The notes under the pieces are model-generated. The model saw only the letters and a program-made list of their open reading frames with translations. It was not told the DNA's origin and searched no databases. The translations under genes were made by a program, and so were the position numbers. Shown in pieces: positions 8,440 through 16,362 of a DNA stretch of 64,000 nucleotides. The DNA is from Oceaniradius stylonematis (lineage in GTDB: Bacteria; Pseudomonadota; Alphaproteobacteria; Rhizobiales; Rhizobiaceae): assembly GCF_003149475.2 (NCBI RefSeq), contig NZ_QFWV02000001.1:213511-277510 (forward strand), given 5' to 3'. Position 1 is the first letter of the stretch; every line of letters starts with the position of its first letter.

Positions 8440-9327
8440 TCATGCCTGCAGGATCGACGAAACGAGAAGCTGGGTGTAGGGCGCGCGCGGATCGTCGAGC
8501 ACGCGGTCGGTCAGGCCGGTCTCGATGACCCGGCCGTCCTTCATGACGACCATGCGGTGCGACAGGAGCCGCGCGACGGCCAGATCGTGGGTGACGACGA
8601 CGACCGCCAGACCCAGATCGGTGACAAGCCCGCGCAACAGGTCGAGAAGGCGCGCCTGCACCGACACGTCGAGGCCGCCGGTCGGCTCGTCCATGAAGAC
8701 AAGGCGCGGACCCGTGACCAGATTGCGCGCGATCTGAAGGCGCTGGCGCATCCCGCCCGAAAAGGCGCGCGGCTGGTCGTCGATCCGATCCTCGGCAATT
8801 TCGACGCGGCCGAGCCAGTCGCCGGCGGTGGCGCGGATGTCGCCATAATGCCGGGCACCGGTCGCCATCAGCCGCTCTCCGACATTGGCGCCCGCCGACA
8901 CGGTCATGCGCAGGCCGTCCGCGGGGTTCTGGTGGACAAAGCCCCAGTCGGTGCGCATCAGGAAACGCCGTTCCGCTTCGCCCATCCGGTAGAGATCGCG
9001 GATGTGGCCGTCGCGCATGCGGTAGGTCACCGTGCCCGTCGTCGGCATCAGCCGTGTCGAGATGCAGTTGAGCAGGGTCGTCTTGCCCGATCCGCTCTCG
9101 CCGACCACCGCCAGAACCTCGCCCGGCCAGATGTCGATGCTGACATCCTCGCAGCCGATGCGGCTGCCATAGAATTTCGACACGCCGCTGGCGGACAGAA
9201 GCGGTTTGTCTTCATCGAAGGCCGGCAAGCCCTTACCCTGCGCTTGTTGAAGGGGCGGGTTTGCGTTTTCACCTCGTCCATTGGCCGGCTCAGGGTAAGG
9301 TGAAACACTGTCGCTTTGTGTCATCAT
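8440..9327 (-). CDS. phnK: C-P lyase complex ABC-type ATPase PhnK
   Basis: ABC ATPase that docks on the PhnGHIJ core complex. Walker A GESGSGKTT, signature FSGGMRQRL and Walker B LVFMDEPTGGLD are present. At 295 residues it is about 40 longer than usual. The family domain begins at LLSASGVSKFYG near residue 43, after an extra N-terminal stretch encoded by a palindromic DNA insert. The start ATG overlaps the phnJ stop codon (ATGA), which argues that the extension is translated. A second ATG lies three bases later. Confidence 0.92.
   Translation of the reverse strand: MMTQSDSVSPYPEPANGRGENANPPLQQAQGKGLPAFDEDKPLLSASGVSKFYGSRIGCEDVSIDIWPGEVLAVVGESGSGKTTLLNCISTRLMPTTGTVTYRMRDGHIRDLYRMGEAERRFLMRTDWGFVHQNPADGLRMTVSAGANVGERLMATGARHYGDIRATAGDWLGRVEIAEDRIDDQPRAFSGGMRQRLQIARNLVTGPRLVFMDEPTGGLDVSVQARLLDLLRGLVTDLGLAVVVVTHDLAVARLLSHRMVVMKDGRVIETGLTDRVLDDPRAPYTQLLVSSILQA
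9231..9300. repeat. palindromic insert inside the 5' end of phnK
   Basis: Perfect 10-bp inverted arms, CCTTACCCTG at 9231-9240 and CAGGGTAAGG at 9291-9300, enclose 50 bp. The block stays in frame and encodes most of the extra N-terminal residues of PhnK. It resembles small palindromic elements known to insert into alphaproteobacterial reading frames. Confidence 0.65.
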
Positions 9328-10211
9328 GTTGCCGCTCCTTCACTTGCCATCGAGCCTTTGTGGCCGGCGGCACGGCGCTTTTCGCAATGGTCGGTGTCCG
9401 AGCACGCGAACATGCGCCCGCCGCGATCGTCGAGAACCACCTCGTCGAGATAGACGCCTTCGGCGCCGCACAGGGCGCAGGGCTGGTCGAACCGGTTCAC
9501 CTCGAACGGGAAATCCTCGAAATCGAGACTGACGACGCTTGTGTAAGGCGGCACCGCATAGATGCGCTTTTCGCGTCCGGCGCCAAAGAGCTGCAGCGCT
9601 TCGGACTGGTCCATCTTGGGATTGTCGAACTTGGGCGTCGGCGACGGGTCCATCACATAGCGGCCCTTGATCTTGACCGGATAGGCATAGGTGGTCGCGA
9701 TGTGGCCGTTGCGCGCGATGTCCTCATAGAGCTTGACGTGCATGAGCCCGTAATCCTCGAGCGCGTGCATCTTGCGCGTCTCGGTCTCGCGCGGTTCCAG
9801 AAAGCGCAAGGGCTCGGGGATCGGCACCTGATAGACAAGGATTTGTCCTTCGACGAGCTTCTCCTCGGGAATGCGGTGGCGCGTCTGGATGATGGTCGCG
9901 TCGGCGGTGCTGGTCGTGGTGTTGACCTCGGCGACCTTGGCGAAAAAGGCACGGATCGAGACCGCGTTTGTCGTGTCGTCGGCGCCCTGGTCGATGACCT
10001 TGAGCGTGTCGTCAGGGCCGATGATCGAGGCGGTGACCTGCACGCCGCCCGTGCCCCAGCCATAGGGCATCGGCATCTCGCGCGAGGCGAACGGCACCTG
10101 ATAGCCGGGAATGGCGATCGCCTTGAGGATCGCCCGGCGGATCATCCGCTTGGTCTGTTCGTCCAGATAGGCGAAATTGTAGGTGGCGAGTTCGGCGGGT
10201 TGTGTGGTCAT
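9324..10211 (-). CDS. phnJ: carbon-phosphorus lyase core enzyme PhnJ
   Basis: Radical-SAM enzyme that cleaves the C-P bond of ribose 1-alkylphosphonate 5-phosphate, releasing the alkane and a cyclic ribose phosphate. The C-terminal part carries the atypical cysteine spacing of PhnJ, CX2CX21CX5C (CALC ... FACSDTDHC). The first three cysteines bind the 4Fe-4S cluster and the last is the thiyl-radical residue. Length 295 fits the family. It overlaps fosX and phnK by four bases each (ATGA). Soluble member of the PhnGHIJ complex. Confidence 0.97.
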   Translation of the reverse strand: MTTQPAELATYNFAYLDEQTKRMIRRAILKAIAIPGYQVPFASREMPMPYGWGTGGVQVTASIIGPDDTLKVIDQGADDTTNAVSIRAFFAKVAEVNTTTSTADATIIQTRHRIPEEKLVEGQILVYQVPIPEPLRFLEPRETETRKMHALEDYGLMHVKLYEDIARNGHIATTYAYPVKIKGRYVMDPSPTPKFDNPKMDQSEALQLFGAGREKRIYAVPPYTSVVSLDFEDFPFEVNRFDQPCALCGAEGVYLDEVVLDDRGGRMFACSDTDHCEKRRAAGHKGSMASEGAAT

Positions 10212-10627
10212 TCAGCGGCCCTTCTTCCCTTCGCGTAGCGCGCCAGACGTTCGGCCAGCGTACCCGTATGAAGCTCGAACATGTGGTCGTCCTCGTCGTA
10301 GAAGTAGATTGAGCGGCCTTCGCCGGGAACGCGGGGGCGCGGCGGCTTCATGTCGAGGCCCAGTCGGCGGACGCGCTCCACGCAGGCATCGAAATCGGCC
10401 TCGTCAATCTTGAAGGCGACATGGTCGTAGCTGCGCTCGCACCGGCGCTCGCCCTCCATGATCGCGATCCAGACGCCTCCGGCCAGAAAGAACTTCTCGC
10501 GCGACAGCGAGAACGTTTCCTCGCCGCTTGCGTAGACCTCTTCGGCGCCCAGCACCTCGACGAGGATGCGCGTCATCCGTTCGAGATCGGAGACGATGAA
10601 GGTCACATGAGACAGCCCCTCGATCAT
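10208..10627 (-). CDS. fosX: FosX-like fosfomycin epoxide hydrolase (vicinal oxygen chelate family)
   Basis: 139-residue glyoxalase-fold protein with strong similarity to FosX, which opens the epoxide of fosfomycin with water. The metal ligands expected for FosX are all present (His7, His69, Glu118), and so is the catalytic base Glu44 in SLSREKFF. A FosX within a phn operon is known from Mesorhizobium loti, where fosfomycin activity was modest, so the native role may be processing of another phosphonate. It is translationally coupled on both sides (ATGA overlaps with phnI and phnJ). Confidence 0.9.
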   Translation of the reverse strand: MIEGLSHVTFIVSDLERMTRILVEVLGAEEVYASGEETFSLSREKFFLAGGVWIAIMEGERRCERSYDHVAFKIDEADFDACVERVRRLGLDMKPPRPRVPGEGRSIYFYDEDDHMFELHTGTLAERLARYAKGRRAAE

Positions 10628-11727
10628 TCGGCTGCCTCCGCTGCGGTTTCGCCCGCATCGCGCCGGCTCTCATGTTCGGCGCGCATGGTGCGGACCAGCT
10701 CCAGTTCGGCCTGGAAGTCGACATAATGCGGCAGTTTGAGATGCTCGACGAAGCCCGATGCCTGGACGTTGTCGCAGTGGGAGATGACGAACTCCTCGTC
10801 CTGGGCCGGCGCGACGATGTCCTCGCCCAGTTCGCGCGCCCGCATGGCGCGGTCGCACAGGGCCATGGCCATCGCCTTGCGCTCGGACTGGCCGAAGACG
10901 AGGCCGTAGCCGCGCGTGAACTGCGGCGGCGCCTGGGACGAGCCCTTGAACTGGTTGATCATCTGGCATTCGGTGAGCTGGACGCGCCCGATGGTCACCG
11001 CAAAGCCGAGCTCGGGCATATCGACAGCCACCTCCACTTCGCCGATGCGGATCTCGCCGGCGAACGGGTGAGAGCGCGCATAGCCGCGCTGGGTGGAATA
11101 GGCGAGCGCCAGCAGGAACCCCTCATCGCCGCGCGAGAGGGATTGCAGGCGCGTGTCGCGCTGCATCGGAAATTCCATCGGTTCGCGGGTGATGTCGCCG
11201 GGCATCTCCGTTGCCGCATCGCCGTCGCCCTCGATCAGCCCGTCCTCGGCCAGAATGTCCGAGACGCGCATGGCGCGGGCCGGTTCGCCCTGGCGGCGCG
11301 CGGCATCCGGCACTTCGGCATCGCCGGCAAGCTCAGGGTCGAGAAGCCGGTGGGTGTAATCGAAGGTCGGCCCGAGCATCTGGCCGCCCGGCAGGTCCTT
11401 GTAGGTCGCCGAGATGCGCCGTTCGATGTGCATCGCGCCGGTGTCGACCGGCTCGGAATAGCCGAAACGCGGCAGCGTGGTGCGATAGGCGCGCACCAGG
11501 AAGATCGCCTCGATCATGTCGCCGCGCGCCTGCTTGACCGCCAGCGCGGCCAGGTCGCGGTCATAGAGCGCGCCCTCGCTCATCACCCGGTCGACGGCAA
11601 GCGCCAACTGGCCTGCGATCTGCGCCAGCGTCAGCGCCGGAACGGACCGGTCGCCGCGCCGGCGATCGGCGAGCAGCCGGTGCGCATTGCGGATCGCCTT
11701 TTCGCCGCCCTTGACCGCCACATACAT
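10624..11727 (-). CDS. phnI: ribose 1-phosphonate triphosphate synthase subunit PhnI
   Basis: Nucleosidase subunit of the C-P lyase core complex. With PhnG, PhnH and PhnL it replaces the adenine of ATP by the phosphonate. The 367-residue length is typical, and the segment GYARSHPFAGEIRIGEV is characteristic of the family. The start MYVAVKGGEKAI at 11727 matches known PhnI N-termini; a longer frame upstream lies within phnH. One base separates it from phnH, and four bases overlap fosX. Confidence 0.95.
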   Translation of the reverse strand: MYVAVKGGEKAIRNAHRLLADRRRGDRSVPALTLAQIAGQLALAVDRVMSEGALYDRDLAALAVKQARGDMIEAIFLVRAYRTTLPRFGYSEPVDTGAMHIERRISATYKDLPGGQMLGPTFDYTHRLLDPELAGDAEVPDAARRQGEPARAMRVSDILAEDGLIEGDGDAATEMPGDITREPMEFPMQRDTRLQSLSRGDEGFLLALAYSTQRGYARSHPFAGEIRIGEVEVAVDMPELGFAVTIGRVQLTECQMINQFKGSSQAPPQFTRGYGLVFGQSERKAMAMALCDRAMRARELGEDIVAPAQDEEFVISHCDNVQASGFVEHLKLPHYVDFQAELELVRTMRAEHESRRDAGETAAEAAE

Positions 11728-11728
11728 G

Positions 11729-12346
11729 TCAGTTCTCCGTCGCCTGGATGCGCGTCGTGCGCGGCAGCGCGGCGACCGCGCCGGGCGTGGCCAGCACGAT
11801 GTCGATGCCGCGCGGGAACAGCGCATTGTTGTCGGCCCAAAGGGCCGCAAACCGTGCCGGAAGCCCGCTCGGCGCCAGCGTTGCGCTCTGTTCGATGCCC
11901 GGCCCGGTCAGCGTCAGCGCCGGGCCGCCCGTCAGCTCCGGCACCTGGACGATCAGCGTCGCCGACCGGTCCGGGTATTCCTGCGTACCGCGGGCAAAAC
12001 GGTCGAACGAGCCGAGCGACGGGCCGTAGCCGATCAGCGCAAAGGCGGCCTCGGCGGGATCGCCCGTGACCGGTGCGCCGGCGTGAAAGCCGAGCCAGCG
12101 CGCCACGGCACCGTCCGTTGCCAATGCCGCATCGAGCCAGACCGGCGTGTCGGCATCGCACAAGGTGAGCGCGGCGGCGGCGGCGACCGGGCCCAGCGGC
12201 GGCGGGGCGGAAGCGCGATGGCTGACGGCCTGCACTGTGCCGGGCCGGGCCATGGCGTCCATGAGTGCGTGGAAGACCGATTGGGCATCGAAGACGGGCG
12301 AGCCAAAGCCGCCGGTGACGATCGCGTCGTTGGATTGCATCGCCAT
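11729..12346 (-). CDS. phnH: C-P lyase subunit PhnH
   Basis: 205-residue subunit of the PhnGHIJ complex with a fold related to PLP enzymes but no cofactor site. The N-terminal GGFGSPVFDAQSVFHALMDAMARPGTV segment is highly conserved in PhnH. Its ATG shares a base with the phnG stop codon (TGATG). An in-frame ATG six bases later is an alternative start. Confidence 0.94.
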   Translation of the reverse strand: MAMQSNDAIVTGGFGSPVFDAQSVFHALMDAMARPGTVQAVSHRASAPPPLGPVAAAAALTLCDADTPVWLDAALATDGAVARWLGFHAGAPVTGDPAEAAFALIGYGPSLGSFDRFARGTQEYPDRSATLIVQVPELTGGPALTLTGPGIEQSATLAPSGLPARFAALWADNNALFPRGIDIVLATPGAVAALPRTTRIQATEN

Positions 12347-12813
12347 CAGTCGTCTCCCCGCACCATGGTGAAAAAGTCGACCTTGGTCGCCGTGGTCTCG
12401 GCGGCGCGGCCGGCGTCGCGCACGGCGATCGCCGCCTGGAGCGGCGCGATCACGGCCTCATCGAGCCGGGCGGCCATCGCCTCATCCTGAGCCAGCGCAT
12501 CGATCACGGCGGCGAGTTTGACCTTGGCCTTGTCGCGGCCGAGCACCATGGCGTGACCTGTCGTGCCGTCGGCGAGGCGGACGCTGGCGCGGGTCGCGGT
12601 CGCTTCGCCCAGATTGAACGGTGCGCCACCGCCACCCATGCGGCCGCGCAACGCCACCAGCCCGATCTCTGGACCACGCACCAGCTCGCATTCGGGATCG
12701 ATGCCGAGGCCGTTCCAGCATTCGGCGAGCAACGATGCGTCGCCCTGGGCCAAGACCGACAGGCGATGCCGGCGCGCCTGGGCATGTTCGTTCATGGACT
12801 CTGGTGCGGTCAT
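12346..12813 (-). CDS. phnG: C-P lyase subunit PhnG
   Basis: First gene of the C-P lyase operon, 155 residues, usual size. Conserved features are the segments RGPEIGLVALRGRMGGGGAPFN and GTTGHAMVLGRDK. The ATG at 12813 has GGAG six bases upstream. A longer frame would start with TTG inside the operator palindrome and is unlikely. PhnG binds PhnI in the core complex. The gene is divergent from phnF and preceded by both an operator-like palindrome and a Pho box. Confidence 0.94.
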   Translation of the reverse strand: MTAPESMNEHAQARRHRLSVLAQGDASLLAECWNGLGIDPECELVRGPEIGLVALRGRMGGGGAPFNLGEATATRASVRLADGTTGHAMVLGRDKAKVKLAAVIDALAQDEAMAARLDEAVIAPLQAAIAVRDAGRAAETTATKVDFFTMVRGDD

Positions 12814-12826
12814 TGATATCTCCAAT

Positions 12827-12846
12827 TTGTCTATTGTTATAGACAA
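12827..12846. promoter_or_regulatory. probable PhnF operator (perfect palindrome)
   Basis: TTGTCTATTGTTATAGACAA is a perfect inverted repeat with 8-bp arms and a 4-bp centre. It lies 14 bp before the phnG start, between phnG and the divergent GntR/HutC regulator phnF. GntR-family HutC members bind palindromes of this type, so repression of phnG-L by PhnF is the likely role. Confidence 0.75.
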
Positions 12847-12880
12847 CTAGATAAGATAGTCTCACGATTAGGCGACCGCT

Positions 12881-12898
12881 GTGACAGAGTTATGACAA
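12881..12898 (-). promoter_or_regulatory. Pho box upstream of phnG
   Basis: On the minus strand: TTGTCAT AACT CTGTCAC, two half-sites 11 bp apart, each one mismatch from CTGTCAT. It ends 35 bp before the PhnF palindrome. TATCTT at 12853-12858 is a possible -10 element. Activation by PhoB and repression by PhnF would thus combine at one promoter. Confidence 0.8.
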
Positions 12899-12908
12899 GG
12901 CCGGAAAA

Positions 12909-13652
12909 ATGACCGCGCAATCGGACCAGATCGAACGCCAGTCGGGCATCGCCATGTGGCGGCAGATCGCCGATGCGATCCGCGCGGGGCTGTCGGGACC
13001 GCTCGTCGATGCGGACGGCAAGCTGCCGCCGGAAAAGGCGCTGGCGGAACGGTTCGGCGTCAACCGGCACACGGTGCGCGCGGCCATCAAGGCGCTCGCG
13101 CATGAAGGGGCCGTCCAAAGCCATCAGGGGCGCGGAACCTTCGTGCGGCGCAAGCCGCGCCTGACCTACCGGATCGGCCAGCGCACGCGGTTTTCGGAAG
13201 GGCTTGAGGGCCAGGCGGCGAACCGCGGCGCCGAACTGCTCGACCACGGGCGGGAACCGGCAACAGCGGACATCGCCCGTGCGCTCGATATCGCAACGGG
13301 CGCACCGGTCATCCGCCTTGAAAGCCTTGGTCTTGCGGACGGCATGCCGGTGTCGCGCGCGACATCGTGGTTCGACGCAGGCCGTTTCGGCGCGATCGCC
13401 GACATCTTTGCCCGGTCCCGGTCGGTGACCCGCGCTTTGGCGCAACTGGGCGTGACCGATTATGTGCGGGCATGGACGCGGATCGAGGCACGGCACGGCA
13501 CAGCCGACGATCTCGACCATCTGCGTCTGTCGCCGGGCGCGATCGTGCTGGTTGCCGAGGCGGTCAATGCCGACATGGACGGACGGCCCGTCCAATATTC
13601 GCTGTCCCGCTTTGCCGCCGACCGGGTGAGCCTTCAGGTCGACGGCGGCTGA
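12909..13652 (+). CDS. phnF: GntR/HutC-family phosphonate regulator PhnF
   Basis: 247-residue transcription factor. The N-terminal winged helix (about residues 10-80) has the GntR pattern KLPPEKALAERFGVNRHTVRAAIKAL. The C-terminal UTRA domain (about 95-245) contains RLESLGLADGMPVSRATSWFDA and ends in QYSLSRFAADRVSLQVD. UTRA domains bind small effectors, here probably a phosphonate intermediate. Divergent from phnG with a palindromic operator between them. PhnF in Enterobacteria and mycobacteria acts as a repressor. Confidence 0.93.
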   Translation: MTAQSDQIERQSGIAMWRQIADAIRAGLSGPLVDADGKLPPEKALAERFGVNRHTVRAAIKALAHEGAVQSHQGRGTFVRRKPRLTYRIGQRTRFSEGLEGQAANRGAELLDHGREPATADIARALDIATGAPVIRLESLGLADGMPVSRATSWFDAGRFGAIADIFARSRSVTRALAQLGVTDYVRAWTRIEARHGTADDLDHLRLSPGAIVLVAEAVNADMDGRPVQYSLSRFAADRVSLQVDGG

Positions 13653-13655
13653 CCC

Positions 13656-15074
13656 CTACCTGCCGATCATCCAGTCGGTCAGCCAGCGCATGCGGCGGCC
13701 GGAGGGGCGAATGATGGTGTCGCGCAGGATCGGCCATTGCGGCAGGACGAGCACCGAGCGCGCATGGGTGAATTCGGCAAAGCCTCGCTTGCCGTGATAG
13801 GCGCCATAGCCGGACGTGCCGACCCCGCCGAATGGCAGGTGCTCGACCGCAAGGTGAACGATGGCGCCGTTGACGACCGCGCCGCCCGATGTGGTCCGGG
13901 CCACAAGTTTTTCCGCCGCGCGCGCATCGCGCCCGAAGGCATAAAGCGCGAGCGGATGATCGCGCCCGGTGATGAAACGCACCGCATCGTCCAGATCGTC
14001 ATATTCAAGGATCGGCAGGATCGGCCCGAAAATTTCTTCCGTCATCAGCCGGCTGTCCGGCGCCGGGCCGATAACGACGGTCGGCGGGATGCGGCGGGCT
14101 TCCGGCGCCGCGTCACCGGCGCTCAGCACGGTCAGGCCGGCGTCCCGCGCTGCTTCGATCATCGCGGCCAGGCGGTCATGATGCCTTTCGGTGATGATCG
14201 ATGTGTATCCGTCTCCAGTCGCCGGATCGGGATGGGCGCGCCTTGCCGCGGCGATGATCGCCTCTCCGAATGCCGCCGCCTGCCCCGTGGGGACGAACAG
14301 ATAGTCGGGCGCAACGCAGGTCTGGCCGGCACTGTAGAACTTGCCGAAGGCGACGAGCGGCGTGTGCTTTTCCGGATCGGCGTCCGGCATCATCACGCAG
14401 GGGCTCTTTCCGCCAAGTTCCAACGTCACGGGCGTCAGGTTTTCCGCCGCCGCCATGGCGATCTTCCGGCCAACCGCGGTCGAGCCGGTGAAAAAGAGAT
14501 GGTCGAAGGGCAGTTCGGAAAAGGTTTTGCCGATTTCGGGCCCGCCGGTCACCACAGCCACCTCGTCCTCTCCATAGACATCGGCGAACAGCCGCGCCAG
14601 AAGGTCTGCGGTGCGCGGCGTGAATTCCGATGGCTTGATCAGCACCCTGTTGCCCCCGGCGAGCGCTGTGGCCGCCGGTATGACGGCAAGCTGGAACGGA
14701 TAGTTCCAGGGCGAAATCACACCGACGACGCCCTTGGGTTCGTGGCGCACATAGGTGCGGCCCGGAATCGGAATGCCCAGATTGAACATGCGGGTCGGGT
14801 TCGCCCAGCGGTCCAGGTGGCGGCAGGTGTGCTCGATGCTGCCTATCGTCACGGCAACTTCCGCCGACAGGGTCTCGTCGGCCGACCGGTTGCCGAAGTC
14901 GTCGCTGATCGCGTCGACGATCTCCGACCGGCGGGCGCGGATGGCACGGAGCAGATCGCGCAGCTTCATGCGCCGCGCGCTGATACCGGGCACCGAATCG
15001 AACGAAAAGGCCGACCGCTGCACGTCGAAGGCCGCCTGAAGACGGTCGTTATCCGGTTTTTGGGGTGCGTTCAT
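13656..15074 (-). CDS. aldehyde dehydrogenase, coniferyl-aldehyde-dehydrogenase-like
   Basis: 472-residue NAD(P)-dependent aldehyde dehydrogenase. The catalytic cysteine is in FYSAGQTCVAPDYLFVP, the general-base glutamate in TLELGGKSP, and the cofactor loop FTGSTAVGRKI is present. Length and the N-terminal pattern resemble coniferyl aldehyde dehydrogenases (CalB type), but the true substrate is unknown. Start at ATG 15074 fits family length; the longer frame upstream is shadow of the opposite intergenic region. The Shine-Dalgarno is weak. Convergent with phnF (3 bp between stops). Confidence 0.88.
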   Translation of the reverse strand: MNAPQKPDNDRLQAAFDVQRSAFSFDSVPGISARRMKLRDLLRAIRARRSEIVDAISDDFGNRSADETLSAEVAVTIGSIEHTCRHLDRWANPTRMFNLGIPIPGRTYVRHEPKGVVGVISPWNYPFQLAVIPAATALAGGNRVLIKPSEFTPRTADLLARLFADVYGEDEVAVVTGGPEIGKTFSELPFDHLFFTGSTAVGRKIAMAAAENLTPVTLELGGKSPCVMMPDADPEKHTPLVAFGKFYSAGQTCVAPDYLFVPTGQAAAFGEAIIAAARRAHPDPATGDGYTSIITERHHDRLAAMIEAARDAGLTVLSAGDAAPEARRIPPTVVIGPAPDSRLMTEEIFGPILPILEYDDLDDAVRFITGRDHPLALYAFGRDARAAEKLVARTTSGGAVVNGAIVHLAVEHLPFGGVGTSGYGAYHGKRGFAEFTHARSVLVLPQWPILRDTIIRPSGRRMRWLTDWMIGR

Positions 15075-15195
15075 GACGGCAATATAAGCGTGCGACCGCG
15101 CTTCGTCATCGGGCCCGTCATGCATACTTGACGGCGCGGGCGCGGACGCAGCACGGTGCCGCTGCGGGCGCCGGACAACGGAGGAAATGCGGCCA

Positions 15196-16353
15196 ATGGA
15201 AATGCTGACCCCCACGGCGGCCTGGGCCGCGGACGAACACCGCATGTTCACCGACGCGGTGCGGCGCTTTTTCGCCGACGAGCTGGTGCCCAACATGGAG
15301 CGCTGGACCGAACAGGGCGTCGTCGAACGCGGCTTCTGGGAGAAGGCCGGAGCGCACGGGATCATGGGTGGCGCGGTGCCCGAAACCTATGGCGGCGCCG
15401 GCGGCGGCCTGGCGTTCGATGCGATCACGCTCTACGAACAGGGCAGGGTCGGCGATGCCGGCTGGGGCTTCGGCATCCAGTCGATCGTCATCCATTATCT
15501 GCTCGCCTATGGCAGCGAGGAGCAGAAGCAGCGCTGGGTGCCGGGCCTTGTCAGCGGCGACAAGGTGGCGGCGCTTGCCATGACCGAACCGGGCACGGGC
15601 TCGGACCTTCAGGCGATCCGCGCCTTCGCCGAGAAGGACGGCAACCAGTACAGCCTGAACGGCTCGAAGATCTTCATCACCAACGGCCAGACGGCCGACC
15701 TGATCGTCGTCGCCGCCAAGACCGACAAGAGCGAAGGCGCCAGGGGCATGTCGCTGATCGTGCTCGAAACCGAGGGCGCGGAGGGGTTCCGGCGCGGCAA
15801 GAACCTCAAAAAGCTCGGCATGAAGGCCAACGACACGTCGGAGCTGTTCTTCGAGGATGTGAAGATCCCGCGCACCAACCTTCTGGGCGCCGAAGAGGGC
15901 CAGGGCTTCTATCAGTTGATGAAGCAATTGCCGTGGGAGCGGCTCGTCATCGCGCTGACGGCGCTGGGCTATATCGACTATGCGCTTTCGGAGACCATCG
16001 GATACGTGCAGGAGCGCAAGGCATTCGGCCAGCGCATCATGGATTTCCAGAACACCCGGTTCAAGCTCGCCGAGATGAAGACGAAGGCGGAGATGCTGCG
16101 CGCCTTCGTCAATGACTGCATCGTCAAGGCCGAGGCCGGCACGCTCGATCCGGCCACCGCGTCCATGGCCAAATATTGGGGCAGCGAGGTGCAGAACGAG
16201 GTGATGCACGAGTGCCTGCAACTCTTTGGCGGCTATGGCTACATGATGGAATATCCGATCGCCCGGCTCTATGCCGATGCGCGCGTGCAGATGATCTATG
16301 GCGGCTCGAACGAGATCATGAAGGAGCTGATCGCCCGGTCGATCGACGTCTGA
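15196..16353 (+). CDS. acyl-CoA dehydrogenase
   Basis: FAD-dependent acyl-CoA dehydrogenase of 385 residues. It has the FAD/substrate motif ALAMTEPGTGSDLQAIR, the second conserved motif ALGYIDYALSETIGYVQERKAFGQ, and the C-terminal EVMHECLQLFGGYGYMMEYPIARLYADARVQMIYGGSNEIM. The glutamate in IYGGSNEI is the usual catalytic base position for some subfamilies. The start is uncertain: GGAGG at 15180-15184 is 11 bp from ATG 15196 but only 2 bp from ATG 15187. Likely in fatty-acid or branched-chain acyl-CoA oxidation. Confidence 0.9.
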   Translation: MEMLTPTAAWAADEHRMFTDAVRRFFADELVPNMERWTEQGVVERGFWEKAGAHGIMGGAVPETYGGAGGGLAFDAITLYEQGRVGDAGWGFGIQSIVIHYLLAYGSEEQKQRWVPGLVSGDKVAALAMTEPGTGSDLQAIRAFAEKDGNQYSLNGSKIFITNGQTADLIVVAAKTDKSEGARGMSLIVLETEGAEGFRRGKNLKKLGMKANDTSELFFEDVKIPRTNLLGAEEGQGFYQLMKQLPWERLVIALTALGYIDYALSETIGYVQERKAFGQRIMDFQNTRFKLAEMKTKAEMLRAFVNDCIVKAEAGTLDPATASMAKYWGSEVQNEVMHECLQLFGGYGYMMEYPIARLYADARVQMIYGGSNEIMKELIARSIDV

Positions 16354-16362
16354 GGGGTCGCG

